A DNA stretch of 64,000 nt from CBDDFN01 sp965227065 (GCA_965227065.1 CBDDFN010000009.1:186001-250000), one strand, 5' to 3'; shown: positions 8,664 through 17,567, counted from the stretch's first letter. The notes: a model not told the origin generated them from the sequence alone. Numbers and translations are program-made.

Positions 8664-11096
8664 CTAGAAGCTGGCTGTGAGTTGAATGGAGTATGTTCGC
8701 GGATCATTGGTCCGCGCCCAATGCGACCCAGTGAACAGGGCAATGTCAAATGAGCGCGTGATTGTGGTCTTGTCGGTGAGGTTGCGCACGAACAGATTGG
8801 CACTCCACCGCCCGTCAATATCCTTCAAAGCCGCCCGCAGATTGAAAATCATATAGGCGTCCTGCTTGTCGGCGTCGTCGAGATCTGATTGCAGGAACTG
8901 CGTGCTCTGATAGTAAAGGTCACCGCCCACCACCAGCTCGACCGGCCAGTTAAACAGCTGGGTCGTGTAATCGGTGATCACCGTCAGCTGATAGCGCGGT
9001 GCGCCCAGCCGTTCATCGGACAAATCGCAAAACCCGTTCTGGCCCGCTTTGCAGGGGCCGTTCACATATTCGGTGTAAAACGCATCGAGAACCGAAAAGG
9101 ACCCGCCCAGGAAAAATCCAAGCGGCAAGACCGCACCGCCTTCAAGTTCGATCCCCTGGCTGACGCTGGCCGCGGCATTGTCGACGACGGGAGCAAGGCC
9201 GTTAAAAATGAACGTCTGGAGATTTTTGAATTCGGTGCGGAACAGACCCAGATTGACCCGGCCGACGCCATCGAGAAACTCGGCCTTGAGGCCAAGCTCA
9301 TAGGTGTCGGATTCCTCGGGCTCAAACTCAATTTCCCCGGGATTAAGGGCCTGGGTGTTAAAGCCGCCGGCTTTGAAGCCGCGAGCATAGGTGGCGTAAA
9401 TATTGATGTCGTCGGTCGCGCGCCAGATGACGGAAACTTTTGGCGACAACTCGCTTTCTTCGCGCTTGAGGCCCTGCACATTGTAGTTGCCCGCACTCAG
9501 CACCGGAAACAACACAAGCCCGGGGCTGGGGATCTGGCCCAGTTCAAAATTCTGTGCTGTGAGTGAACCTTCCTTGCGCTCAAATGAGATGCGCAAGCCC
9601 GCAACCAGCGAAATCCAGGGCCGGATATGCCAGGTAAATTGCCCGAACGCGGCAATGCTTTGCGTGTCTTGCAGCAATTGGGTGTCACGGGTTTCAAGCG
9701 TTGCACCAAGGCCCGGCGTATTGAGCGAGGCCTGCAGCAGGGCGCCGACAACCGGTGTATTGACCAGAAGGTTGGGCAGCAAGTCGGTGAGCGTCACGCC
9801 CAGATTGTCGATTTTGGCGAGCTGGATGTGCTGAAACGCGTCGAGGTGAGAATCAAAAAGATAAAGCCCGCCGATAAACTCGCCGTCGCCCCAATCGCCG
9901 AAACTGGTGTCACCGGCAACGCGCAGCTCAATCGTGGTTTGGTCATATTCATCAAATTGATCAAGCTGGATGATCGGAACGGGCGAGAAATCCGCATCAA
10001 GAATATTGTCGCGCTCATAAATCGAATGATTGGCAACCAGTGTGAAATCGAGCCCGAACAGTTCGGTGCGCAGGCGGGCAGAGAAATCGGTGTTGACCTG
10101 TTCGGTAAAGCCGCGCTGATCGAACGAGCCTTGCCGGTCGACCTGAAACTCGACATCGGGGTCAAACAGTTCCGACAGCACGCCCAGGCCGGTCCCGACC
10201 GCGCTGAGCTCAATGCCCGCGCCTTGCGGAACCACATGTTTGTTGTGGGTGGCGGACACAACAAGATCGGTCGTGTCGGTCATCTCAAATGCGATTTTGC
10301 CGCGCACCAAATCCTGTTTGACCTGGCCGTCATCCTCGTCGAGATAGGTGTTGTAGACGAAGCCCGCGCGTTCGGTGTGCATCCCCGCAAAGCGGACAGC
10401 AATGCGGTCATCAATAATCGGAATGTTGACCGCGCCCTGGATGGCGCGCTTTTCATGGCTGCCCAACTCGCCGGTTGCGGTGACTTCCCAATCATAGACC
10501 GGGTCCTTGGTGCGCACCGTCAGCGCACCGGCAATAGTGTTCTTGCCAAACAGCGTGCCTTGCGGGCCGCGCAGAACCTCGACTTGCTGCACATCAAGAA
10601 AGGCCATGGTGAGGTAATGCACCCGGCCATAATAAACATCGTCAATGATCAACCCGACCGATTGTTCAAACCCTTCCATCAGCCCCGAACCCAGGCCGCG
10701 AATGGCGACTTCATTGAACGGGCCCGATGACAAAACGCTCAGATTGGGTGTGTATTTCGACAGGTCCGAAAAGTCCTGAATGTTCTGGTCTTTGAGCGCT
10801 TCGCCCGATATGGCCGAAACCGAGATCGGCACTTCGCGGATGTCCTGCTCTTTCTTCTGGGCGGTGACGATGATTTCATCAAGTCCGCGGCGCTTGGCCC
10901 GGCCGGCTTCCTGGGCCAGGGCCTGATTGGCAGGGGTGTCTTCTTCAATGGCAGAGGCGCCGAACATGGAGGTTGAGGGAGGCGTTGTCTCGTCCCCAGC
11001 CCCCTGCGCCGCAGCAGAGCCGTGAGACAGCGATGCAGCCACAATGAAGATGCCGGCTGATTGGCGCAGACGATCTCTTGATGGGCAATAGCGCAT
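8664..11096 (-). CDS. TonB-dependent outer-membrane receptor, paralogue 2
   Basis: 810 residues, colinear with the receptors on both sides. A signal peptide (hydrophobic IFIVAASLSHGSAAAQG) is followed by DEIIVTAQKKEQDIREVP, the plug with LRGPQGTLFGKNTIAGAL, and a barrel ending in IQLTASF. The plugs of paralogues 2 and 3 are almost identical around the TonB box, while the extracellular barrel loops differ, as expected for duplicated receptors drifting in ligand choice. It sits 50 bases downstream of paralogue 1 and 35 upstream of paralogue 3, with no terminator in either gap. Ligand unknown. Confidence 0.9.
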   Translation of the reverse strand: MRYCPSRDRLRQSAGIFIVAASLSHGSAAAQGAGDETTPPSTSMFGASAIEEDTPANQALAQEAGRAKRRGLDEIIVTAQKKEQDIREVPISVSAISGEALKDQNIQDFSDLSKYTPNLSVLSSGPFNEVAIRGLGSGLMEGFEQSVGLIIDDVYYGRVHYLTMAFLDVQQVEVLRGPQGTLFGKNTIAGALTVRTKDPVYDWEVTATGELGSHEKRAIQGAVNIPIIDDRIAVRFAGMHTERAGFVYNTYLDEDDGQVKQDLVRGKIAFEMTDTTDLVVSATHNKHVVPQGAGIELSAVGTGLGVLSELFDPDVEFQVDRQGSFDQRGFTEQVNTDFSARLRTELFGLDFTLVANHSIYERDNILDADFSPVPIIQLDQFDEYDQTTIELRVAGDTSFGDWGDGEFIGGLYLFDSHLDAFQHIQLAKIDNLGVTLTDLLPNLLVNTPVVGALLQASLNTPGLGATLETRDTQLLQDTQSIAAFGQFTWHIRPWISLVAGLRISFERKEGSLTAQNFELGQIPSPGLVLFPVLSAGNYNVQGLKREESELSPKVSVIWRATDDINIYATYARGFKAGGFNTQALNPGEIEFEPEESDTYELGLKAEFLDGVGRVNLGLFRTEFKNLQTFIFNGLAPVVDNAAASVSQGIELEGGAVLPLGFFLGGSFSVLDAFYTEYVNGPCKAGQNGFCDLSDERLGAPRYQLTVITDYTTQLFNWPVELVVGGDLYYQSTQFLQSDLDDADKQDAYMIFNLRAALKDIDGRWSANLFVRNLTDKTTITRSFDIALFTGSHWARTNDPRTYSIQLTASF

Positions 11097-11146
11097 TTAA
11101 ACCACTCCGTTATTGCCGGGTTGATCCGTATGCCGGTCTGGAAAGG

Positions 11147-13639
11147 CTAGAATGTGGCCCGAAGCTGAACGGCGAAGGTTCTGGGATCGTTGGTTGTCAC
11201 CCAGTGAGACCCGGTGAAGAAGGCGACGTCGGAGGACCGTGTCTTGATGGTGCGGTCCATGACGTTGCGGACAAACAGCGAGACGTTCCACCAGCCATCA
11301 ATACTGCGCAGTGACGCGCGCAGATTGACAAGATAATAAGCATCTTGCGCATCGAACGGATCGCGGTCGGATTCAAAAATCTGCCGGGTCTGGAAATAAA
11401 GGTCTCCGCCAATCACCATTTCGATCGGCCAGTTAAACAGGCCCGTCGTGTAGTCGGTGATGAAGGTGAACTGATTGCGCGGGTTGCCGCGCTTCTTGCC
11501 GGTCAGGTCGCAAAACCCGTCCTGTCCTGCAATACACGGACCGTTTTCATAGCTCGTATAGAAGGCATCAAGGAAGGAGTAATTGCCGCCAATGAAGAAG
11601 CCCCAGGGCAGCACCGCGCCGCCTTCGATTTCAAGTCCCTGGCTGACAGATTCAGCAGCGTTGCGCACAATCGGTGCCAGGCCATTAAACACGAAGGTCT
11701 GAAGGTTCTTGAACTTGGTACGGAACAGGCCGAAATTCACCCGGCCGACACCGTCAAGAAACTCGGCCTTCAAACCCAGCTCAATGGTTTTGGATTCTTC
11801 GGGCTCAAAGGCAATATCGGTTAGCGCAGCAGATGTGGATTGGGTGTTGTATCCACCGCCTTTAAAGCCGATCGCGTAGGTTGCATAGACATTGATCTCG
11901 TCAGTGGCGCGCCAGATGACCGAGAATTTGGGCGAGAAATCACTTTCCCGGCGGAACAGCTGATTGTCGCCCGTATAGTCGAAATTGTCGGCGTTCAGAA
12001 CCGGCGCAAGGATGAGGCCAGGGCTTGGCACTGCGCCGAATTCATAGTTCTGGGCGAACAGATCACCGGTTTTGGTTTCAACCGCATAGCGCATGCCGAC
12101 CAGCAGCGAAATCCACGGCTTGATATGCCAGGTGACCTGGCCAAAGGCCGCGACGCTTTTGGTTTCTTGAAGCAGGCTTGTTTCGCGGGTCTCGAACACA
12201 AATCCGGCATTGGGCGTGTTGAGCAGCGTATTGAAGATCAAGCCCAGAAGCGGATTTTGGCCGGTAATATTGTCGAGCGGTGTGCCGATCAGGCGGCCCA
12301 GATTGTCGACCTGGAATATTTGAATGTTCTGGAAGGCGTCCAGTTCGCTGCGGAACAGATAGGCGCCGCCGACATATTCAATCTCGCCCCAATCGCCAAG
12401 GAATGCATCGCCATTGACCCGGATTTCCAGTGTGGTCTGCTCATATTCATCAAGCTGGTCGAGCTGGACGAGGGGCAGTGGCGAGAAGTCGGCATCAATG
12501 CGGTTGTCGCGATCATAAATCGAATGCGCGGCAATGACGGCAAAGGTCTGGTTGAACAACTCAAAATTGGCGCGGCCCGAAAAATCGGTCGTCGTCAGGT
12601 CGGTCATCGCCATTTCGTTCATCGAACCCTGGCGATTGATGTCGGCTTCAAACTCATCGTCATAAAGCGGAGCGGCGACCTGCATGCCACCATCGGCCCG
12701 GCTGAGTTCGACACCGACCCCGTTGGGAACATCATACTGGTTGTGAACCACCGTCAAAATCACGTCGGCGGTATCGGTAATGTCGAATTTCAGCTTGGCG
12801 CGGATCAGCTTTTGTTCGTTGGCACCGTCTTCGGCGTCAAAGAATGTGTTGGTGGCAAATCCGCCGCGTTCCGCCCAGCGGCCTGACACGCGCAGGGCCA
12901 GCCGGTCGTCAATGATGGGGACATTGATGGCGGCATTGACGGAGCGGCGCTCAAAATCGCCAATCTCGCCGGTGACATCGACTTCCCATTCATAGCTGGG
13001 ATTGGTGGTGTTGATGATCAGCGCCCCGGCAATCGTGTTCTTGCCAAACAGCGTGCCTTGCGGTCCGCGCAGAATTTCAACCTGTTTGACGTCCAAAAAG
13101 GCCTGGGTGAGGTAATGGACGCGGCCAGCATAAACATCGTCGATGATCAGACCAACAGCCTGTTCAAAGCCTTCCATCTGGCCTGATCCCAGGCCGCGGA
13201 TCGACACGCCATTGAACACGCCTGAGGCGTTGACCGACAGGTTGGGGGTGTATTTGGACAGTTCGGTGAAATCCTGGATGTTCTGATCTTTCAGCGACTC
13301 GCCGGAAATGGCGGAGACGGAGATCGGGACTTCACGAATGTCCTGCTCGGTTTTCTGGGCGGTGACGATGATCTCATCAAGGCCACGCCGCTGCGCGCGC
13401 GGGGCGCCCTTGCTCATGGAGGCGGCAACATCGCCTTCAACATCGGCTGACCCGAATGTTGATTTTTGAGCCTCTTTGGTTTCACCAGTCTCGGCTGCGG
13501 GCTGGGAGGGGTCGATGGCGTCTTGCGCGGCGCTGGGCAGGGCGGTGCCTGATATCAGTAGTGACAGAGCCAGTCCGGCAACAGCGCTTTTTCGGATGCT
13601 GCCATTTTGCAGTGCAGCATTCGCTTCGTGATGCATCAT
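11147..13639 (-). CDS. TonB-dependent outer-membrane receptor, paralogue 1 (operon-proximal)
   Basis: 830 residues; first gene of the receptor triplet. It has a signal peptide ending near ALPSAAQD, the TonB-box-like DEIIVTAQKTEQDIREVP, plug motifs LRGPQGTLFGKNTIAGAL and a C-terminal phenylalanine (VQLRATF). Relative to the other two it is the most divergent, for example INTTNPSYEWEV after the plug where they have VRT(E/K)DP. Start options are two consecutive ATGs (13639, 13636), with GGGGC about 10 bases upstream. The region before it holds a candidate promoter and an inverted repeat that could be an operator for the operon. Confidence 0.9.
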   Translation of the reverse strand: MMHHEANAALQNGSIRKSAVAGLALSLLISGTALPSAAQDAIDPSQPAAETGETKEAQKSTFGSADVEGDVAASMSKGAPRAQRRGLDEIIVTAQKTEQDIREVPISVSAISGESLKDQNIQDFTELSKYTPNLSVNASGVFNGVSIRGLGSGQMEGFEQAVGLIIDDVYAGRVHYLTQAFLDVKQVEILRGPQGTLFGKNTIAGALIINTTNPSYEWEVDVTGEIGDFERRSVNAAINVPIIDDRLALRVSGRWAERGGFATNTFFDAEDGANEQKLIRAKLKFDITDTADVILTVVHNQYDVPNGVGVELSRADGGMQVAAPLYDDEFEADINRQGSMNEMAMTDLTTTDFSGRANFELFNQTFAVIAAHSIYDRDNRIDADFSPLPLVQLDQLDEYEQTTLEIRVNGDAFLGDWGEIEYVGGAYLFRSELDAFQNIQIFQVDNLGRLIGTPLDNITGQNPLLGLIFNTLLNTPNAGFVFETRETSLLQETKSVAAFGQVTWHIKPWISLLVGMRYAVETKTGDLFAQNYEFGAVPSPGLILAPVLNADNFDYTGDNQLFRRESDFSPKFSVIWRATDEINVYATYAIGFKGGGYNTQSTSAALTDIAFEPEESKTIELGLKAEFLDGVGRVNFGLFRTKFKNLQTFVFNGLAPIVRNAAESVSQGLEIEGGAVLPWGFFIGGNYSFLDAFYTSYENGPCIAGQDGFCDLTGKKRGNPRNQFTFITDYTTGLFNWPIEMVIGGDLYFQTRQIFESDRDPFDAQDAYYLVNLRASLRSIDGWWNVSLFVRNVMDRTIKTRSSDVAFFTGSHWVTTNDPRTFAVQLRATF

Positions 13640-13690
13640 CGTGTCAGCCCCTCAACCAGCATCGATACAGTCATGTCTATCTGAAAACGG

Positions 13691-13720
13691 ACAGTACAGA
13701 GCCGGTTTTGGATGACGCAA
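13691..13720 (-). promoter_or_regulatory. Candidate promoter of receptor operon
   Basis: On the minus strand TTGCGT (13720-13715), an 18-base spacer and TACTGT (13696-13691) resemble -35 and -10 hexamers, about 50 bases before the first receptor start. Weak match; position supports it. Confidence 0.35.
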
Positions 13721-13737
13721 GTGCACAATCAGCGCAG

Positions 13738-13755
13738 TTGGAGTAATCACTCCAA
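13738..13755. promoter_or_regulatory. Inverted repeat, possible operator upstream of receptor operon
   Basis: TTGGAGT-AATC-ACTCCAA is a perfect 7-base inverted repeat directly upstream of the candidate -35 of the receptor operon. Size and placement suit a dimeric regulator site. No regulator gene is adjacent. Confidence 0.4.
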
Positions 13756-13849
13756 ACTTGTCCCGTATTGGTCACACCCTTGTAAAATAAAAGATAATTA
13801 AAAAAATAAACTGACAAAAATATTGGTCAATCGTTATAAAACCATGGCA

Positions 13850-14025
13850 CAAAAAAAAGCCGGATCCCGAAGGATCCGGCGAGTTCAACAGGGAGGCTTC
13901 ACGTCTGGAGAGACGTGAAAGGTCGGGTCCTAAATGGGGGGCAAGGACCCAACCAGCGTCGACCGGAGCCGACGCGGTACCATGGATCGCGTGGTGCGAT
14001 GCAACATGGCACACTCTCTATCTAC
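13850..14025 (-). ncRNA. Candidate small RNA or 3' leader ending in a strong terminator
   Basis: On the minus strand a possible promoter (TTGCAT, 17-base gap, TAGATA around 14051-14023) is followed by three consecutive hairpins: GGGTCC...GGACCC (about 13924-13949), TTCACGTCT...AGACGTGAA (about 13898-13919) and the terminator at 13852-13881. A 25-codon frame (ATG near 14008, peptide starting MLHRTTRSMVPRR) lies in its 5' half, so a leader peptide is possible. Alternatively this is just distal read-through from trxB. The hairpins are real; the RNA is inferred. Confidence 0.3.
13852..13881 (-). terminator. Rho-independent terminator, minus strand
   Basis: GCCGGATCC-TTCG-GGATCCGGC is a perfect stem with a stable tetraloop, followed on the minus strand by eight T. 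It acts against transcription moving left from trxB or from a small RNA gene, shielding the receptor operon. Confidence 0.85.
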
Positions 14026-14092
14026 GCCTTATACAAAGGGGATGCAAGGGCTATTGTGCACTGCACACTTAATGGTCTCTTGAAGGAAAAGC

Positions 14093-14124
14093 CTGAAAAA
14101 TCAGCTAATTGTTTGATTTTTCAG
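14093..14124 (-). repeat. Hairpin (11-base perfect inverted repeat), possible trxB terminator
   Basis: CTGAAAAATCA and TGATTTTTCAG pair perfectly around a 10-base loop, with GGCTTTTCC following on the minus strand. Two further AT-rich inverted repeats lie between it and the trxB stop: TTAGACA...TGTCTAA (14183-14209) and TGAAAATA...TATTTTCA (14227-14250). One or more may end the trxB transcript. The whole 13640-14252 gap is AT-rich and shows no convincing gene. Confidence 0.45.
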
Positions 14125-14252
14125 AACAAGTGTGGGGTCTTCCCTACAGGACTGTTCGCAAGTGCGACATTGGGGCACGTCGTTAGACATATTAAAGATA
14201 ATTGTCTAATCGTCTCTCTATCGCCTTGAAAATAAAAGAGAATATTTTCAGA

Positions 14253-15228
14253 TTATTCCGCGGCCGCGCTAGACAGTTTGTCCAGCGGGTGCTCTGCAAT
14301 AAATTTTTCCGCCTCAAGCGCCGCCATGCAGCCCATGCCCGCGGCGGTCACCGCTTGGCGATAGACCTTGTCGGTCACGTCGCCGGCGGCAAAAACACCG
14401 GCAATATCGGTCGCGGTCGAATCAGGGGCCTTCTTGATATAGCCGCTGTCATCCATGGAAACCGCACCTTTGAAGACCTCGGTCGCGGGCGCGTGGCCAA
14501 TGGCGATGAACACGCCATCGGTTTTGATTTCGCTCGTCTCGCCGCTCTTGACATTTTTCAGGCGCACGCCGGTGACGCCAAGGGGATCTTCATCCCCCAA
14601 AATCTCGTCAAGCACCGAATCCCAGACAATTTCGACCTTGTCATGGTTGAACAGCCGCTCTTGCAGGATGCGTTCGGCGCGGAATTCATCGCGCCGGTGA
14701 ACCACCGTGACCTTGGAGGCAAAATTGGTCAGAAACAGCGCTTCTTCAACCGCGGTGTTGCCGCCACCGACCACCACAACCTCTTTGCCGCGATAGAAAA
14801 AGCCGTCGCAGGTGGCGCAGGCCGACACGCCGAAGCCCTGGAACTTGTCTTCCGAGGGCAGCCCCAGCCAGCGGGCTTGAGCGCCGGTGGCGATGACAAC
14901 GGTTTCGCCCCCAGTAAATATCGCCCGAATCACCCACCGCCTTGAAGGGGCGCGAGGAGAAATCGACACTCATAATTGTGTCCTGGATAAGGGTGGTGCC
15001 GACATGCTCGGCCTGGGCCTGCATCTGTTCCATCAGCCAGGGGCCCTGGATCACATCGGCGAAGCCCGGATAGTTCTCAACATCGGTGGTGATGGTCAGT
15101 TGGCCGCCGGGTTGAATGCCGGCCACCATGATCGGATTAAGCATGGCCCGCGCCGCATAGATCGCCGCTGTATAGCCGGCGGGGCCTGAACCAATGATCA
15201 AGACCTTGGTGCGGTGTTCGTTTGCCAT
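14253..15228 (-). pseudogene. trxB: Thioredoxin reductase with single-base frameshift
   Basis: NADPH- and FAD-dependent reductase that keeps thioredoxin reduced. Two overlapping frames together give the whole enzyme: FAD site IIGSGPAGYTAAIYAAR at the start, active site ACATCDGFFY, NADPH site VVGGGNTAVEEALFL and the C-terminal VFAAGDVTDKVYRQ. The break is in a run of five C on the plus strand (14908-14912); with four, the frame reads GDIYWGETVVIATGA and yields a normal 324-residue protein (976 bases here, 975 expected). GGAGG before the ATG at 15228 sets the start. Because trxB is usually important and the break is in a homopolymer, a sequencing error is at least as likely as a true pseudogene. 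Confidence 0.85.
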
Positions 15229-15288
15229 GCGTCCCTCCAATTGCTGTTGCACCTATCTAAGGGGCAGGCGGGGGGGATGCAATGGCCA

Positions 15289-16284
15289 TCACGGATCGGT
15301 GAGAAATTCGGTGATGCGCGGCATGACGGATGCTGACCAATCAAGCGTCTTGCTCTCAAAAGTCTCAAGCCGGCCCGCAAAGGGGCGGGTGTGTCCGGCA
15401 GCTTCAAGATCGGCATGGAAACGGTCAAACTTGCTGACGCGGCTGAACCGGCGGTGCTTGCGCGGCAGGTCAATTCGGTAGACCGGTTTTCCGGTCGCGG
15501 CCGCTTCGCTGGCCATATTGACCGAATCTGAGGTGACGACAATCAGCTCGGCAAGGGCCAGCATGCCAAACAGCGGATTGTCGCCCGCCCCGTCCCACAA
15601 CCAGCCGTGCCGCGACCCGGCAAACCGGTCCTGAAGGGCCTTGAGGGCCGCCCCTTCGGTCCGGCGGGAAGCGGTGGCGAGCACCGACAGACCCGCCCGG
15701 TCGGCTGCTGTCAGCACCTGATCAGCCATCTGACGGGCAAAGGCGGTATCGAGTTTGAGCCGGGAGTTCGGCCCGCCAATCAGCAGGGCGGCAAACGGCG
15801 CGGGCCGTGGCAGCCGATCCTGCCAATCGGCTGCGGCCTCATCCAGGGTCTGGTCGGTGATGCGGTGCACCGCCCCCAGAATGGAGATGACATTGGGGCC
15901 GCTCAGCCGGTCATGGCTGGGGGCCACCACCAGATCAAACAGGCCCGGCGCGACGCGCGGGTCTTGAATATAGACCGTGCGCACGCCCTGCTTGCGCGCC
16001 AAAATAAGATAGGGGATTGCGCGGCGCCCGCAACCGATCATCAGCGGGGGCCAGGGAGGTTTGAAATCTTGCGGGTTTTTAAGCGCCGCCATGGGGTCTG
16101 GCCAGCGGTCGGGCGGAAAATGCACTTGCCGTCCGGTCGGCTCAAGCCGGACAATGCGGAATGGCTCTCCAAGCCGTTCGGCCAGTCCCAAAGCCTGATT
16201 TTCCATCCCCGCGCGGCCATCAGAGACCACCCAGATGCGCGGCGGTGCGGGCTGCGACGAACGATCCTTACCAAACTCGGTCAT
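15289..16284 (-). CDS. ELM1/GtrOC1-family protein (mitochondrial-fission ELM1-like)
   Basis: About 331 residues of the ELM1 (DUF1022) family, shared by alphaproteobacteria and plant mitochondria. Visible features are WVVSDGRAGMENQALGLAERL at the N-terminus, VYIQDPRVAPGLFDLVVAPSHD in the middle, LLIGGPNSR and the late VTSDSVNMASEAAATGKPVY, giving a two-domain layout like GT-B glycosyltransferases. Plant ELM1 recruits the fission dynamin; the bacterial role is not known, and a sugar-nucleotide-dependent activity is inferred from fold resemblance. ATG at 16284 is preferred; an in-frame TTG at 16296 is possible. It is immediately upstream of trxB (61-base gap), a pairing compatible with co-transcription. 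Confidence 0.8.
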   Translation of the reverse strand: MTEFGKDRSSQPAPPRIWVVSDGRAGMENQALGLAERLGEPFRIVRLEPTGRQVHFPPDRWPDPMAALKNPQDFKPPWPPLMIGCGRRAIPYLILARKQGVRTVYIQDPRVAPGLFDLVVAPSHDRLSGPNVISILGAVHRITDQTLDEAAADWQDRLPRPAPFAALLIGGPNSRLKLDTAFARQMADQVLTAADRAGLSVLATASRRTEGAALKALQDRFAGSRHGWLWDGAGDNPLFGMLALAELIVVTSDSVNMASEAAATGKPVYRIDLPRKHRRFSRVSKFDRFHADLEAAGHTRPFAGRLETFESKTLDWSASVMPRITEFLTDP

Positions 16285-16401
16285 TTTATTGCGCAAACGC
16301 CCTCAAAGGGTTTATAGAAACGCCAGGTGCAAAGATGCGGTGGCGGCGGGAAAACCCTGTCAAAGCTGCACACAAAAGGCAATGAGGGGTAGGGCCAGGC
16401 C

Positions 16402-16881
16402 ATGCCGGACAAAGGCCATAAACTGGATGCGACCGACGTCAAAATCCTGACCGAACTGCAGGCCGACGGGCGGATCACCAATGTTGAACTGGCCCGCCGG
16501 GTCGGCATCTCCGCGCCGCCCTGCCTGCGCCGCGTGCGTGCGCTGGAAGAAGCCGGGCTCATTCGCGGCTATCATGCTGATCTCAATGGCCGGGCGCTCG
16601 GCTTTTCAGTCACCGTTTTTGCCATGGTCGGACTGGATAGCCAGAATGAATCAGACCTCGAAGCCTTTGAAGCCCATGTCAAAGCCCATCCCATTGTGCG
16701 CGATTGCTACATGCTCAATGGCGAGGTGGATTTCATGCTGAAATGTGTGGCGCCCGACCTTGATGCGTTTCAGGCCTTTTTGACCAGCCATCTGACACCT
16801 GCGCCCCATGTGGCGAGCGTGAAGACAAGCTTTGTCATCCGTCAGGCCAAAGGCGAACCCGGCGTGCCGCTTGGGAAATGA
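16402..16881 (+). CDS. Lrp/AsnC-family transcriptional regulator
   Basis: 159 residues: an N-terminal winged helix-turn-helix (LDATDVKILTELQADGRITNVELARRVGIS, about 8-40, recognition helix PPCLRRVRALEEAGLI) and a C-terminal RAM/AsnC effector domain (about 70-150) with the typical VRDCYMLNGEVDFMLKC pattern. Such proteins bind DNA as dimers or octamers and respond to amino acids. It stands alone and divergent from the ELM1 gene; the target is not evident. It ends just before a bidirectional terminator. Confidence 0.9.
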   Translation: MPDKGHKLDATDVKILTELQADGRITNVELARRVGISAPPCLRRVRALEEAGLIRGYHADLNGRALGFSVTVFAMVGLDSQNESDLEAFEAHVKAHPIVRDCYMLNGEVDFMLKCVAPDLDAFQAFLTSHLTPAPHVASVKTSFVIRQAKGEPGVPLGK

Positions 16882-16883
16882 CA

Positions 16884-16909
16884 AAAGCCGGAGCGTATGC
16901 CCCGGCTTT
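16884..16909. terminator. Bidirectional terminator between lrp/asnC and greA
   Basis: AAAGCCGGAG...CCCCGGCTTT forms a GC-rich stem flanked by A and T residues, between two convergent genes, so it can serve both. Confidence 0.7.
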
Positions 16910-16931
16910 AAATTACACACGCAAATGCGTG

Positions 16932-17408
16932 TCAGCCGATGAATTTCACCGACAGAATTTCGTAGGAGCGGCCACCACCGGGCGTGTTGACCTCAACCGC
17001 GTCGCCTTCTTCCTTGCCGATCAGCGCGCGCGCAATCGGGGACGACACCGAGATCTTGCCGTTTTTGGGCTCGGCTTCATCATCGCCGACAATCTGGAAG
17101 GTCTGCTCTTCTTCCGTGTCTTCATCGACCACGGTGATTGTCGCGCCGAACTTCACCACCGAGCCATTGAGCGCTTTCACGTCAATGACCTGGGCGCGGG
17201 AAAGCTTGCTCTCAAGCTCATTGATGCGCGCCTCAATATGGCCCTGCTGTTCCTTGGCGGCGTGATACTCGGCATTCTCTGACAAATCGCCATGCTCACG
17301 CGCCTCGGCGATCGCCTGAATGACGTTCGGCCGGTCGACATGCTTGAGCCGCTTGAATTCTTCTTCGAGCGCTTCATAGCCCGAAGCGGTCATAGGTACA
17401 CGTTCCAT
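16932..17408 (-). CDS. greA: Transcription elongation factor GreA
   Basis: About 158 residues. GreA rescues backtracked RNA polymerase by stimulating transcript cleavage through the secondary channel. The N-terminal coiled coil carries the acidic tip (AREHGDLSENAEYHAAKEQQ, about 37-56, with the D and E that coordinate catalytic Mg2+), and the C-terminal FKBP-like domain includes SPIARALIGKEEGDAVEV. Either of two adjacent ATGs (17411, 17408) could start it. It lies downstream of carB in the same direction with a 155-base gap holding a GC-rich hairpin (17487-17507), so it is probably independently transcribed. Confidence 0.95.
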   Translation of the reverse strand: MERVPMTASGYEALEEEFKRLKHVDRPNVIQAIAEAREHGDLSENAEYHAAKEQQGHIEARINELESKLSRAQVIDVKALNGSVVKFGATITVVDEDTEEEQTFQIVGDDEAEPKNGKISVSSPIARALIGKEEGDAVEVNTPGGGRSYEILSVKFIG

Positions 17409-17567
17409 CATGGGTCCTCGGCTTATGATGCCGGTTGATCAAAGGTTTCAACAAAGACCAAAGCCGAACGGGTCAATAACTCTCAGCCCGGGCGGGGTGC
17501 CCGGCCTTCAAGGTCACACTCGTAAGAAATATCGACACGGGCGCAGACGCTACCCGTCAGACTTCGA

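Noticed and set aside
9627..10730. 367-codon frame antisense to the middle TonB receptor
   Set aside because: Shadow of the receptor frame; similar shadows occur at equivalent places in the other receptors.
13772..14014. 80-codon minus-strand frame
   Set aside because: Runs through a perfect transcription terminator, so it cannot be translated whole.
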